From: JAHEEL01 sp034660035
GTDB lineage: Bacteria > Actinomycetota > Acidimicrobiia > Spongiisociales > UBA5794
Length of the DNA: 46,400 bases
Direction of reading: 5' to 3'
NCBI GenBank assembly: GCA_034660035.1
Contig: JAYEIJ010000037.1
Span: 1 to 46,400, forward strand
Shown here: piece after piece, positions 39,815 through 46,400 of the stretch
Numbering within the stretch: position 1 is the first letter of the stretch
How the letters are laid out: each line of letters begins with the position of its first letter
Translations under genes and position numbers: made by a program
The notes under the pieces: generated by a model
Seen by the model: the letters and a program-made list of their open reading frames with translations, nothing else
Told to the model about the DNA's origin: nothing
The model's database searches: none

Positions 39815-42088
39815 GTGGCCAGAGTCGACCTTCAGATCACCAGAAGACAGTTCTTCGCAGCCGGTCTCGCGGGAACTGCCCTGATGGGATCCCCGCGCTC
39901 GTCGTTTGCGATGCGCTATCCCGACCCGCCGTGGTTCACCAAGGGCGAGGTCGTCACCACCTACAACTATTGCGACATGTGCCCGTGGAAGTGCGGTATC
40001 GCCGTGCAGAGCGTCGACGGCCGGGTCATGAAGATCGACGGCAACTCCCTCGATCCGAAGAGTCGGGGAATGCTGTGCGGTCGCGGACAGGCCGGTGTGT
40101 CGTTCATGAACGACCCCGACCGTCTTCAGTCACCGATGATCCGCACCGGAGAGCGCGGTGAGGGCAAGTTCCGCGAAGTGTCGTGGGAAGAAGCGCTCGA
40201 CTACACGGCCGACAAGATCCTGGCGATCAAGGACTCCTACGGCCCGGAAGCTCTGGCGATCTTCGGGCACACCACCGGTGACTTCTGGTTCACCGATTAC
40301 TTCGCTCAGGCGTGGGGAACTCCGAACGCTGCGAAGCCGTCGTCGTCGCTCTGCCTCAGCCCGCGCGACGAGGCATCCACGCTGACGCTCGGATTCCCGG
40401 TCGGCGGACACGAGCCGATGGACTGGGACGAGATCGAGTGCATCACGCTGATCGGGAGCCACATCGGAGAGGACAGCAGGAACACCGTCATGCAGGACTT
40501 CATCGAGTCCCGCAACCGGGGTGCACAGGTGATCGTCGTCGATCCGCGATTCTCGAGTGCCGCTGCGAAGGCCGACCACTGGCTGCCGATCAAGCCGGGA
40601 ACCGACACGGCACTGCTCCTTGCATGGATCAACGTTCTCGTTACCGAAGATCGTTTCGATCGCGCCTACATCGACGAATGGGCGACCGGACTCGAAGAAC
40701 TCACCGCCCACATCCAGGAGTTCACGCCCGAGTGGGCGGCGGGGATCACGGATCTTTCCGCCGACCAGATCCGGACGACGGCCCGGGTGATGTCGGATCG
40801 CCTGCCCAAGGCGGCGATCATGCCCGGTCGCCACGTCACGTGGTACGGCAACGACTCCCAGCGGATGCGCGCCGTGTTCATCCTCAACTCGCTGCTCGGC
40901 GTCTACGGCCGACACGGAGGGATGTACTTCAACAAGTCGCCCTTCCTCGACTCGTACCCACATCCGCCGTTCGCCGTCACCGGCAGCTCGGGTGGGTGCT
41001 CTGCCGAGCCGGGGGAGGAGAGCGCCGAGCTTCCGCTCGGCCCCACGGGCAAGGCCAGAGCCGACGGCGCTCGTGAGACGTTCCTGCGCGGCCCAACCGC
41101 CATGCAGGAACTCATCGACCCGATGATCACAGACGATCCCTACCGGATCGCCGGACTCATGATCTACGGCGTCAATCTCCTCAACTCGATCCCGATCCCG
41201 TCGAAGACGATCGAGGCGCTCAAGAAACTCGACTTCGTGCTCGCCGTCGACGTCCTGCCTCAGGAACACGTCGCGTGGGCGGATGTCGTGTTCCCGGAGG
41301 CGACCTTCCTCGAGCGGTACGACGAACTCTCCACCGTCCCCTACAAGACGCCGTTCATCCAGATGCGTGAGCCGGCGGTCCCTCCGATGTACGACACGAT
41401 GCCGGGGTGGATGATGGCCCGGGAGCTTGGCCTCCGGGTCGGTCTCGATGCCTATTTCAAGTGGGAGACGATCGAGGAGTATCTCGACACTCGGCTGCGA
41501 TCCGTCGGGTCCAGCCTCGAGAAGATGCATGAATCCGGCGGTGTGATCATCCAGGACGGGAAACCGTATCTCGAGGACTTCGAGGGCGAGTCGCCGTTCC
41601 ACACCGCGTCGGGGAAGATCGATCTGTCGGTGGCAGAACTCGCAGAAGCGGGCATGGATGCCATTCCGGTCTACGAACCGACGGAGGAACCGCCCGACGG
41701 CTACTACCGGCTTCTCTACGGTCGGAACCCGCTCCACACGTTCGCCAAGACGCAGAACACGCCGGTTCTGAGTGACGTTTCACCGGAGAACGAGTTGTGG
41801 ATCAACGAGGACGAGGCCACCGCTCTCGGGTATGCGAGCGGCGACAAGGTATGGCTCGAGAACGACAACGGCGACCGCAGCGGACCGATCGCCGTCAAGG
41901 CCACCCAGCGGATCCGCCGGGATGCCGTCTTCATGGCCCATGGATTCGGACAACACGCCGACGGTCTTACCAACGCGAACGGCCGGGGCGCGAGCGATAC
42001 GAAGCTGATGAGCCGATACAAGCTCGATCCGATCAGCGGTGGCGCCGGCATGCGAGTCAATTTCGTCCGACTGGTGGAGGGAGACTGA
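39815..42088 (+). CDS. psrA: Molybdopterin oxidoreductase, PsrA/PhsA-like catalytic subunit
   Basis: Exported catalytic subunit of a complex iron-sulfur molybdoenzyme, probably reducing polysulfide or thiosulfate. 757 residues from GTG 39815, preceded by GGGAG. A Tat signal (TRRQFFAAGLAGTAL, Arg10-Arg11) directs folded export. The N-terminal [4Fe-4S] is bound by Cys53, Cys56, Cys60 and Cys88. Cys180 in SSSLCLS is positioned as the molybdenum ligand, as in PsrA/PhsA, not the formate-dehydrogenase Sec/Cys-His context. VVDPRFSSAAAKADHWLPIKPGTD binds pterin. psrB starts one base after its stop. Related tetrathionate or arsenate reductases cannot be fully excluded. Confidence 0.85.
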   Translation: MARVDLQITRRQFFAAGLAGTALMGSPRSSFAMRYPDPPWFTKGEVVTTYNYCDMCPWKCGIAVQSVDGRVMKIDGNSLDPKSRGMLCGRGQAGVSFMNDPDRLQSPMIRTGERGEGKFREVSWEEALDYTADKILAIKDSYGPEALAIFGHTTGDFWFTDYFAQAWGTPNAAKPSSSLCLSPRDEASTLTLGFPVGGHEPMDWDEIECITLIGSHIGEDSRNTVMQDFIESRNRGAQVIVVDPRFSSAAAKADHWLPIKPGTDTALLLAWINVLVTEDRFDRAYIDEWATGLEELTAHIQEFTPEWAAGITDLSADQIRTTARVMSDRLPKAAIMPGRHVTWYGNDSQRMRAVFILNSLLGVYGRHGGMYFNKSPFLDSYPHPPFAVTGSSGGCSAEPGEESAELPLGPTGKARADGARETFLRGPTAMQELIDPMITDDPYRIAGLMIYGVNLLNSIPIPSKTIEALKKLDFVLAVDVLPQEHVAWADVVFPEATFLERYDELSTVPYKTPFIQMREPAVPPMYDTMPGWMMARELGLRVGLDAYFKWETIEEYLDTRLRSVGSSLEKMHESGGVIIQDGKPYLEDFEGESPFHTASGKIDLSVAELAEAGMDAIPVYEPTEEPPDGYYRLLYGRNPLHTFAKTQNTPVLSDVSPENELWINEDEATALGYASGDKVWLENDNGDRSGPIAVKATQRIRRDAVFMAHGFGQHADGLTNANGRGASDTKLMSRYKLDPISGGAGMRVNFVRLVEGD

Positions 42089-42089
42089 C

Positions 42090-42866
42090 ATGGCATCTGC
42101 ATTCCTCCTCGACATGAGCCGATGCATCGGCTGCGAAGCTTGCGTGGTGGCCTGCAAGACCGGGAATGAACTCCCGATCGGTCGGCAGTACATCGAGTTG
42201 ATCGAGCACACGTCCGGGACCTTCCCGGATCTCACCGGCGGCTTTCAGAACCACCGCTGCTACCACTGCGCAGACGCCACGTGCGTCGCGGTTTGCCCGA
42301 CGGGCGCCCTGTTCAAGGAAGGCGGCCTCACCCGCCTGAACCGGGACGCGTGCAGCGGATGCGGCTATTGCGTCCAGTCGTGTCCATACGAGGTCCCGGT
42401 GATGTCGGATGGCCGCTCGAGCAAGTGCGACGCGTGCGCGTCGAACGTCGGCGCCGGCGGATCACCGTGGTGCGTGACCACCTGTCCGGCGAAAGCGCTC
42501 GAGTACGGAGACCGAGACACGATCCTTGCCGAGGCGAAGGAACGCGTGGCGGCGCTCAAGGATCGGTACCCGAAGGCCCAGGTCTACGGAGAGACACAGG
42601 CCGGTGGACTTGGCCTGATCCTGGTTCTGCCCGACGACCCGGAGACACTTGACATCCCGGCAGACCCGCCACCGACTCCCGTTGTTGCCGACGTGTGGAA
42701 GAACGTGGTGCAGCCCGTGTCGATGGGTGCGACCGTCCTCGCAGCCGCGGGTGCCGGCGTTCTGGGCGTCATCGCTCGCCGGAACCACATGGCGGAACTC
42801 CGCGAGATCGAAGAGAAAGAAACGGCCGGGGTCTCCTCCGGCGATTCGGAAGGGGAGGAGGTGTGA
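42090..42866 (+). CDS. psrB: Four-cluster ferredoxin-like electron-transfer subunit (PsrB/FdnH type)
   Basis: 258-residue protein relaying electrons between the cytochrome b and the molybdenum subunit. Sixteen-cysteine pattern in four groups: CIGCEACVVAC, CYHCADATCVAVC, CSGCGYCVQSC, and CDAC with WCVTTC, holding four [4Fe-4S] clusters. A single C-terminal helix (VSMGATVLAAAGAGVLGVIA) anchors it, as in formate dehydrogenase FdnH. No own signal peptide: it would travel with the Tat-borne PsrA. ATG 42090 follows GGTGGAGG. The acidic tail is rich in Glu/Ser. Confidence 0.92.
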   Translation: MASAFLLDMSRCIGCEACVVACKTGNELPIGRQYIELIEHTSGTFPDLTGGFQNHRCYHCADATCVAVCPTGALFKEGGLTRLNRDACSGCGYCVQSCPYEVPVMSDGRSSKCDACASNVGAGGSPWCVTTCPAKALEYGDRDTILAEAKERVAALKDRYPKAQVYGETQAGGLGLILVLPDDPETLDIPADPPPTPVVADVWKNVVQPVSMGATVLAAAGAGVLGVIARRNHMAELREIEEKETAGVSSGDSEGEEV

Positions 42867-42868
42867 CC

Positions 42869-43525
42869 GTGACCGACACCCACGAGGACCAGCAGATCCT
42901 CCGCTACCGGTCCCGGCAGCGCATCGTTCACGCAGTGATGGCGAGTTCGTTCCTCATCCTTCTCATCACGGGTCTCGCTCTCGTCTGGAGCCCTCTGGCG
43001 TTCCTTGCTGCAGGTGGATGGTCGCGGTACCTCCACCGCATCGCCGCCGTCGCATTCATGTCGGTGCCGTTCCTGTATCTGGTCCTCGATCGGTCCGGTG
43101 CGAAGGAGGTACTCGTCGAGTCCTTCAAGTACGACCGGGACGACGTTCACTGGTTCCGGTACATGTATCGGTACGGACTCGGCCGGACTGCCGAGATGCC
43201 TCCGCAGGGTCGGCTCAACGCAGGGCAGAAGCTCCACCACTCTGCGGTGATCGTGTTCTCCGCCGTCATCGTGATCACCGGACTCATCCTCTGGTGGCTC
43301 AAGGCGGGTCTCACGCCCACGCAACTGGCCTGGACGGCGATCATCCACGATCTCTCGATGCTCGTCCTCACCCTGCTTCTTGTTGGCCACATCTTCTTCA
43401 CGTACGTCTACACGGCGTGGTCGTCGATGGCGACGGGCTACGTCTCCAAGGACGACATGGAGATGGAGCACAGCAAGTGGGTCGACGAGCTCGAAGAGCA
43501 AGAAGCGGAGGAAACCTCCGCCTGA
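42869..43525 (+). CDS. Cytochrome b subunit, FdnI-like membrane anchor
   Basis: 218-residue integral membrane di-heme cytochrome b resembling the gamma subunit of formate dehydrogenase-N, linking the complex to quinone. Four helices: MASSFLILLITGLALVW, IAAVAFMSVPFLYLVL, AVIVFSAVIVITGLILWW, LSMLVLTLLLVGHIFFTYV. Heme ligand candidates are His in RIVHAVM, YLHRIAA, KLHHSAV and VGHIFF. This replaces the NrfD-like PsrC of the classical enzyme. Start at GTG 42869 gives perfect AGGAGG spacing; GTG 42863, overlapping the previous stop, is the alternative. Confidence 0.85.
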   Translation: MTDTHEDQQILRYRSRQRIVHAVMASSFLILLITGLALVWSPLAFLAAGGWSRYLHRIAAVAFMSVPFLYLVLDRSGAKEVLVESFKYDRDDVHWFRYMYRYGLGRTAEMPPQGRLNAGQKLHHSAVIVFSAVIVITGLILWWLKAGLTPTQLAWTAIIHDLSMLVLTLLLVGHIFFTYVYTAWSSMATGYVSKDDMEMEHSKWVDELEEQEAEETSA

Positions 43526-43599
43526 ACGAGATAGGCAAGGAAAGGCTGAACAAGGATCGGAAGGGAGCCAGAGGGTTCCCGTATCAAGAAAGGAAAACC

Positions 43600-44511
43600 A
43601 TGCGGAGAATGCATCATGTGTCGCTGATCGGGCTTTTGCTCGCGTTGGCGATGATTGCGGCGGCATGTAGTTCGAGTAGCGAAGAGACGACGACAACGAC
43701 GACAACAACGGTTGCGGCGGCAACGACCACCACGGTGGCGCCGTTCGATCTCGTGGCTTCGGTCGACGAGTACCTGTCCGCCCTCCCTGAGGGCTTCCAG
43801 GCCATCGGCGACATCCAGGCGTTCAAGGACGGCGTCGAGGCGAGCGGCGCGCTCGTGATCGATGTCCGCACGACCGCCGAGTACGAAGAGGGGCACATCC
43901 CCGGTGCGGTGAACATTCCGCTCCGGACTTTGGCTGCGAACGTCGACAAGATCCCGACGGACACCCAGGTATACGTCTACTGCAAGTCCGGGTTCCGGGC
44001 CGCGCAGGCGCTGTCGTCGCTCGGTATGCTCGGCTACACCACCAACGTGCTCTCGTACAAGCCGGGTTGGAACGGCTGGACCGAAGCCGGTGAAGAGGAA
44101 AGCACCGAAGCCGTCGAGGCCACGGTCGTCGGCGCACCCGACATCGAGCCGGAACTCCTGGCAGCGGTCGATGGCTTCTTGTCCACGATCCCCGAAGGGT
44201 TCCTGTCGGCAGGAGATGCGGCAGCGGTGCAGGAAGCGATAGACGCGGGAGCGTTCTTGCTCGACGTGCGCACAGCCGATGAGTACGCCAAGGGATACCT
44301 CGAAGGTGCGACGAATGTCGATCTGCGAAGCCTGGCGAAGGGTATCGACGGCGTCCCGACCGACGTCAACGTGGTCTCGTACTGCGGATCCGGTCACCGG
44401 GCGGGCATGTCTGTCGCGGCACTGCACGTGCTCGACCGCGCGAACAGCAAGGGATACGGAGGCAGCTACGACTCGCTCGTCGAAGCCGCGATCCCGGTCG
44501 CGACACCGTAG
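43600..44511 (+). CDS. Exported lipoprotein with two rhodanese domains
   Basis: 303 residues. Signal peptide and lipobox ending at Cys23, then a Thr-rich linker (TTTTTTTT, about 30-45), then two rhodanese-like domains (about 50-165 and 185-295). Active-site loops are YCKSGFRAA (Cys128) and YCGSGHRAG (Cys262), both with cysteine, so both may carry persulfide. The two halves share the DEYLSALPEGF / DGFLSTIPEGF opening, evidence of duplication. AAGGA before ATG 43600; 74 bases after the cytochrome gene. It probably delivers sulfane sulfur to, or takes it from, the Psr-like complex at the membrane face. Confidence 0.88.
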   Translation: MRRMHHVSLIGLLLALAMIAAACSSSSEETTTTTTTTVAAATTTTVAPFDLVASVDEYLSALPEGFQAIGDIQAFKDGVEASGALVIDVRTTAEYEEGHIPGAVNIPLRTLAANVDKIPTDTQVYVYCKSGFRAAQALSSLGMLGYTTNVLSYKPGWNGWTEAGEEESTEAVEATVVGAPDIEPELLAAVDGFLSTIPEGFLSAGDAAAVQEAIDAGAFLLDVRTADEYAKGYLEGATNVDLRSLAKGIDGVPTDVNVVSYCGSGHRAGMSVAALHVLDRANSKGYGGSYDSLVEAAIPVATP

Positions 44512-44529
44512 CCCTGGCGGGCAGTAGTC

Positions 44530-44557
44530 GGTACTCGGTACTCAGTACTCGGTACCC
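44530..44557 (+). repeat. Heptamer array (GGTACTC)x4
   Basis: GGTACTC, GGTACTC, AGTACTC, GGTACCC in 7-bp register, 18 bases after the rhodanese gene. A related AGTAGTC precedes it (44523-44529). Confidence 0.85.
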
Positions 44558-44564
44558 GAATCAA

Positions 44565-44596
44565 GGAAGGGGAGCGACCAATGTCGCTCCCCTTCC
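44565..44596. terminator. Strong terminator-like hairpin, 14-bp perfect stem
   Basis: GGAAGGGGAGCGAC (44565-44578) and GTCGCTCCCCTTCC (44583-44596) pair perfectly over 14 bp around CAAT. It separates the convergent rhodanese and MGMT genes and is flanked on both sides by heptamer arrays. Confidence 0.65.
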
Positions 44597-44603
44597 CGCG
44601 CCC

Positions 44604-44631
44604 ACTACGGACTACGGAGTACGGACTACAT
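44604..44631 (+). repeat. Heptamer array (ACTACGG)x3-4
   Basis: ACTACGG, ACTACGG, AGTACGG, ACTACAT. The unit is the same word as the 8-copy array at 15784-15840. Confidence 0.85.
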
Positions 44632-44651
44632 CCGGATGCTTCGCGTTCGGG

Positions 44652-45425
44652 TCACGCTGCCGGGCGGCACACCTTGCAGGCCCGGTAGCCTTCTTCTATC
44701 GCGGCCGTTTCTGAGCGGAACTCGATGCGGTGGTTGTCCTTGATCCTCTTCGCGTGGCGGCAGGTGGGGTAGCAGTAGATGCCGGTGGTGTCGCTGCCGA
44801 CGAGGCGAACGCCTTGTCGGGCTTGTGCCTCGATCTCCTCCGGGTCCAGGCCTTCGTGCTCGAGAAGAGAGCGCTTCATCGGTGAACCGTAGGCGTAGTT
44901 CCCGATGCGGCCGTCGGTCCGGACAACGCGATGGCACGGGATCAGGACGGGGATCGGGTTCCGTCCGAGGGCGGTACCGACGGCGCGAACCGCGCCGGGG
45001 TTGCCGATCTCCCGCGCGATCCATCCGTAGGGACGGATCTCGCCCGGCGGAATCTCGGCGCACTTCTCGAGGACTCTGCGTTGGAACTCGCCGATCGACG
45101 AGAGATCAACCGGGAGGCGACCGAGTCGCCCGGTTTCGACGGTGTGCTCGAGGTACCCGGCGAGTTGTCCCGGGGGCGCGTCGACGAACGACGCTTTGCG
45201 CGGGTGGCGGGTCTCGAAGTCGGCCGGGGAACCGACGGCCTCGGTCGGCACGAACGCTGTGATCCCACGCCCGTTCCACGCGACGTAGGCCTGACCGGTA
45301 GGGCCTTCGATGATCGTGTACTCGTCGGCGAGATCCGTTCGACGCAGCACGGCGTCGAGGGTGTCCTCCGGTGCGGACCGGGCGAGTCCCGCGAGTTGTG
45401 TGGTGATCGTCTCTGCGTCAGTCAT
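44652..45425 (-). CDS. O6-methylguanine methyltransferase with C-terminal Ada zinc domain
   Basis: 257-residue DNA repair protein. N-terminal MGMT part (about 1-195) has the PCHRVV motif with acceptor Cys164, which takes the methyl group from O6-methylguanine. The C-terminus (about 205-257) is an Ada-type zinc domain: Cys218, Cys222, Cys250, Cys253 in a CX3C...CX2C layout like Ada Cys38/42/69/72, the module that accepts methyl from phosphotriesters and switches Ada on. In Ada the order is zinc domain, AraC helix-turn-helix, MGMT; here the order is reversed and the helix-turn-helix is absent. It overlaps the ECF sigma gene by ATGA, the place usually held by an anti-sigma factor. Confidence 0.88.
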   Translation of the reverse strand: MTDAETITTQLAGLARSAPEDTLDAVLRRTDLADEYTIIEGPTGQAYVAWNGRGITAFVPTEAVGSPADFETRHPRKASFVDAPPGQLAGYLEHTVETGRLGRLPVDLSSIGEFQRRVLEKCAEIPPGEIRPYGWIAREIGNPGAVRAVGTALGRNPIPVLIPCHRVVRTDGRIGNYAYGSPMKRSLLEHEGLDPEEIEAQARQGVRLVGSDTTGIYCYPTCRHAKRIKDNHRIEFRSETAAIEEGYRACKVCRPAA

Positions 45426-45976
45426 CGCATCTCCTCCTCTTCGAGCAAGGTTTTCAGTCGAGCAAGCCCGCGGCGAGCATCCGAGCGGATCGTGCTCTCG
45501 CCCCGACCGGTCGACCCGGCGATCTCGCCATAGGAGAGACCGACCACGTGGTGCAGGACGATCGCCGTTCGCTGCGGACCGGTCAGAGTGGCGAGACGCA
45601 GCCGCCACGTCGCGAGATCGACGTTCGCCGTCGCCTCTCCGGCAGTGTCGACCGTGCGATCGACGCGGTCGACAGCCAGCGCTGCCTCCGGATGCCGGCT
45701 CGCTGTGCGAGCCCGGTTTCGGCAGAGGTTGAGTGCGATCGTCCACACCCACGGCCGCAACTCGAGATCACGGATGCGGTTCTCGTCATAGGAACTGAGG
45801 GCCCGATACGCACGGGCGAAGGTCTCCTGGGTCACGTCCTCCGCGTCCTGCCGATTAGGGGTGAACTGGAGGGCGCCGGAGTAGATGCCGTCCTGGAGCG
45901 TCCTCACAAGATCCGGGAACGCGCGGTCTCGATCGACGGCAAGCCGGTCCGGTAGTTTGTCGAGGGTCGTGGTCAT
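45422..45976 (-). CDS. ECF-type RNA polymerase sigma factor
   Basis: 184-residue sigma-70 family factor of minimal architecture. Region 2 includes NRQDAEDVTQETFARAYRALSS; region 4 includes LTGPQRTAIVLHHVVGLSYGEIAGSTGRGESTIRSDARRGLARL, the helix-turn-helix for the -35 element. Start at ATG 45976; longer frames run into arsC. No anti-sigma gene follows; instead the coupled gene encodes MGMT-Ada(Zn). GCAAC upstream of the start resembles the AAC of ECF -35 boxes, hinting at autoregulation, but the -10 is unclear. It starts 41 bases after the arsC stop and may be read through from it. Confidence 0.9.
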   Translation of the reverse strand: MTTTLDKLPDRLAVDRDRAFPDLVRTLQDGIYSGALQFTPNRQDAEDVTQETFARAYRALSSYDENRIRDLELRPWVWTIALNLCRNRARTASRHPEAALAVDRVDRTVDTAGEATANVDLATWRLRLATLTGPQRTAIVLHHVVGLSYGEIAGSTGRGESTIRSDARRGLARLKTLLEEEEMR

Positions 45977-46016
45977 GTCACTAGTAAGAACACCGGCGGG
46001 GCCCGAAGCGTTGCAC

Positions 46017-46400
46017 CTACGTACCTTCAAGAAGTCCCGCGAGAAGGACCAGGACCCTGCGGTCGATCTCATCGCGGATCGGACGAACCTGCTCGGGTGG
46101 GAGTCCAGCGGGGTCCGTGACGTCCCAGTCGAGGTACCGCTTGCCGGGGTAGAACGGGCACTCATCGCCACACCCCATCGTGATCACGACATCCGAAGCC
46201 TTCACTGCATCGTCGGTCAACGGCTTCGGGTACTCGGTGGTGATGTCGATCCCGAGGTCCGCCATGACCGCGACGGCGGATGGATTGATCTCGTTCGAGG
46301 GGGCGGAACCGGCGCTGCGAACGATGACCCTACCCGCGCCGTGATAGTCGAGAAGGCCGGCCGCCATCTGAGACCGACCGGCGTTGTGAACGCAGACGAA
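46017..46400 (-). CDS. arsC: Arsenate reductase, low-molecular-weight phosphatase type (5' end outside window)
   Basis: Partial gene: the reading frame continues past the window edge, so the true start is missing. The visible 127 residues begin FVCVHNAGRSQM, containing the P-loop CX5R of LMW-phosphatase-like arsenate reductases (Cys, Asn, Arg, Ser). Further down are ITMGCGDECPFYPGKRYLDWDVTDPAG, with the Cys pair of the thioredoxin-coupled class and the general acid Asp. It reduces arsenate to arsenite for export. Other ars genes would lie beyond 46400. Confidence 0.88.
   Translation of the reverse strand, partial: FVCVHNAGRSQMAAGLLDYHGAGRVIVRSAGSAPSNEINPSAVAVMADLGIDITTEYPKPLTDDAVKASDVVITMGCGDECPFYPGKRYLDWDVTDPAGLPPEQVRPIRDEIDRRVLVLLAGLLEGT

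Noticed and set aside
39815..43525. Formate dehydrogenase operon
   Set aside because: The FeS and cytochrome subunits resemble FdnH/FdnI, but the catalytic subunit has a plain Cys in a PsrA/PhsA-like context and the operon ends with a double rhodanese; sulfur substrate is more likely, though not proven.

Overview
The window is GC-rich DNA from the chromosome of an actinobacterium. A WhiB-family regulator, a bacterial proteasome activator (Bpa/PafE) and a DevS/DevR-type two-component pair are all actinobacterial hallmarks. Leaderless promoters (TANNNT 6-8 bases before ATG/GTG), many GTG starts and ATGA/GTGA gene overlaps fit the same assignment. A deep-branching, possibly uncultured class such as Acidimicrobiia is my inference, not something the sequence proves. 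I see no rRNA, tRNA, CRISPR array, insertion sequence or prophage.

Layout. 0.2-7.2 kb: a sugar operon with a CUT1 ABC lipoprotein and two permeases (no ATPase of its own), two Gfo/Idh/MocA oxidoreductases, a medium-chain dehydrogenase and a glutamine-amidotransferase-like protein. 7.3-13.8 kb: a solitary DNA methyltransferase, NhaA, a Ca2+/Na+ antiporter, a penicillin-acylase-family hydrolase and Bpa. 13.9-22 kb: a tungsten-type aldehyde:ferredoxin oxidoreductase, an FHA membrane protein, a DevS-like heme-GAF kinase divergent from a DevR-like regulator, a CBS-BON protein, WhiB, PPK2 and a VanW-family protein. 22-32 kb, all on the minus strand: cyclophilin, an AbiEi/DUF559 endonuclease-like gene between two 44-bp repeats, a DEAD-box helicase, a HAD phosphatase coupled to an acyl-CoA dehydrogenase, a small unknown gene, and a heterodimeric ABC exporter behind a leader peptide and intrinsic terminator. 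32-39.6 kb: a CPBP protease, an unknown protein, tryptophanase, glycogen branching enzyme, an alpha/beta hydrolase and a class V aminotransferase. 39.6-44.5 kb: a Tat-exported molybdopterin oxidoreductase with FeS and cytochrome b subunits and a double-rhodanese lipoprotein, read as a polysulfide/thiosulfate reductase operon. 44.6-46.4 kb: an MGMT protein carrying an Ada zinc domain at its C-terminus, coupled to an ECF sigma factor, and a truncated arsenate reductase.

How the parts connect. The DevS-like kinase keeps the heme-ligand His and distal Tyr of mycobacterial DosS. The sulfur-reductase operon 22 kb away carries a nearly canonical DosR box plus a second half-matching box 21 bp upstream. 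I read this as a hypoxia or redox circuit with its sensor, regulator and a likely target in one window; the W-type AOR and CBS-BON protein fit that physiology. The ABC exporter looks controlled by ribosome-mediated attenuation: the leader peptide ends in Arg-X-Arg motifs and a terminator/antiterminator pair follows. The ECF-MGMT-Ada(Zn) overlap suggests a compact alkylation-response unit.

The most unusual non-coding structure is a family of 7-bp (sometimes 8-bp) tandem arrays at seven intergenic sites, mostly at gene 3' ends and several overlapping stop codons. They resemble in style the short tandemly repeated sequences known from cyanobacteria.
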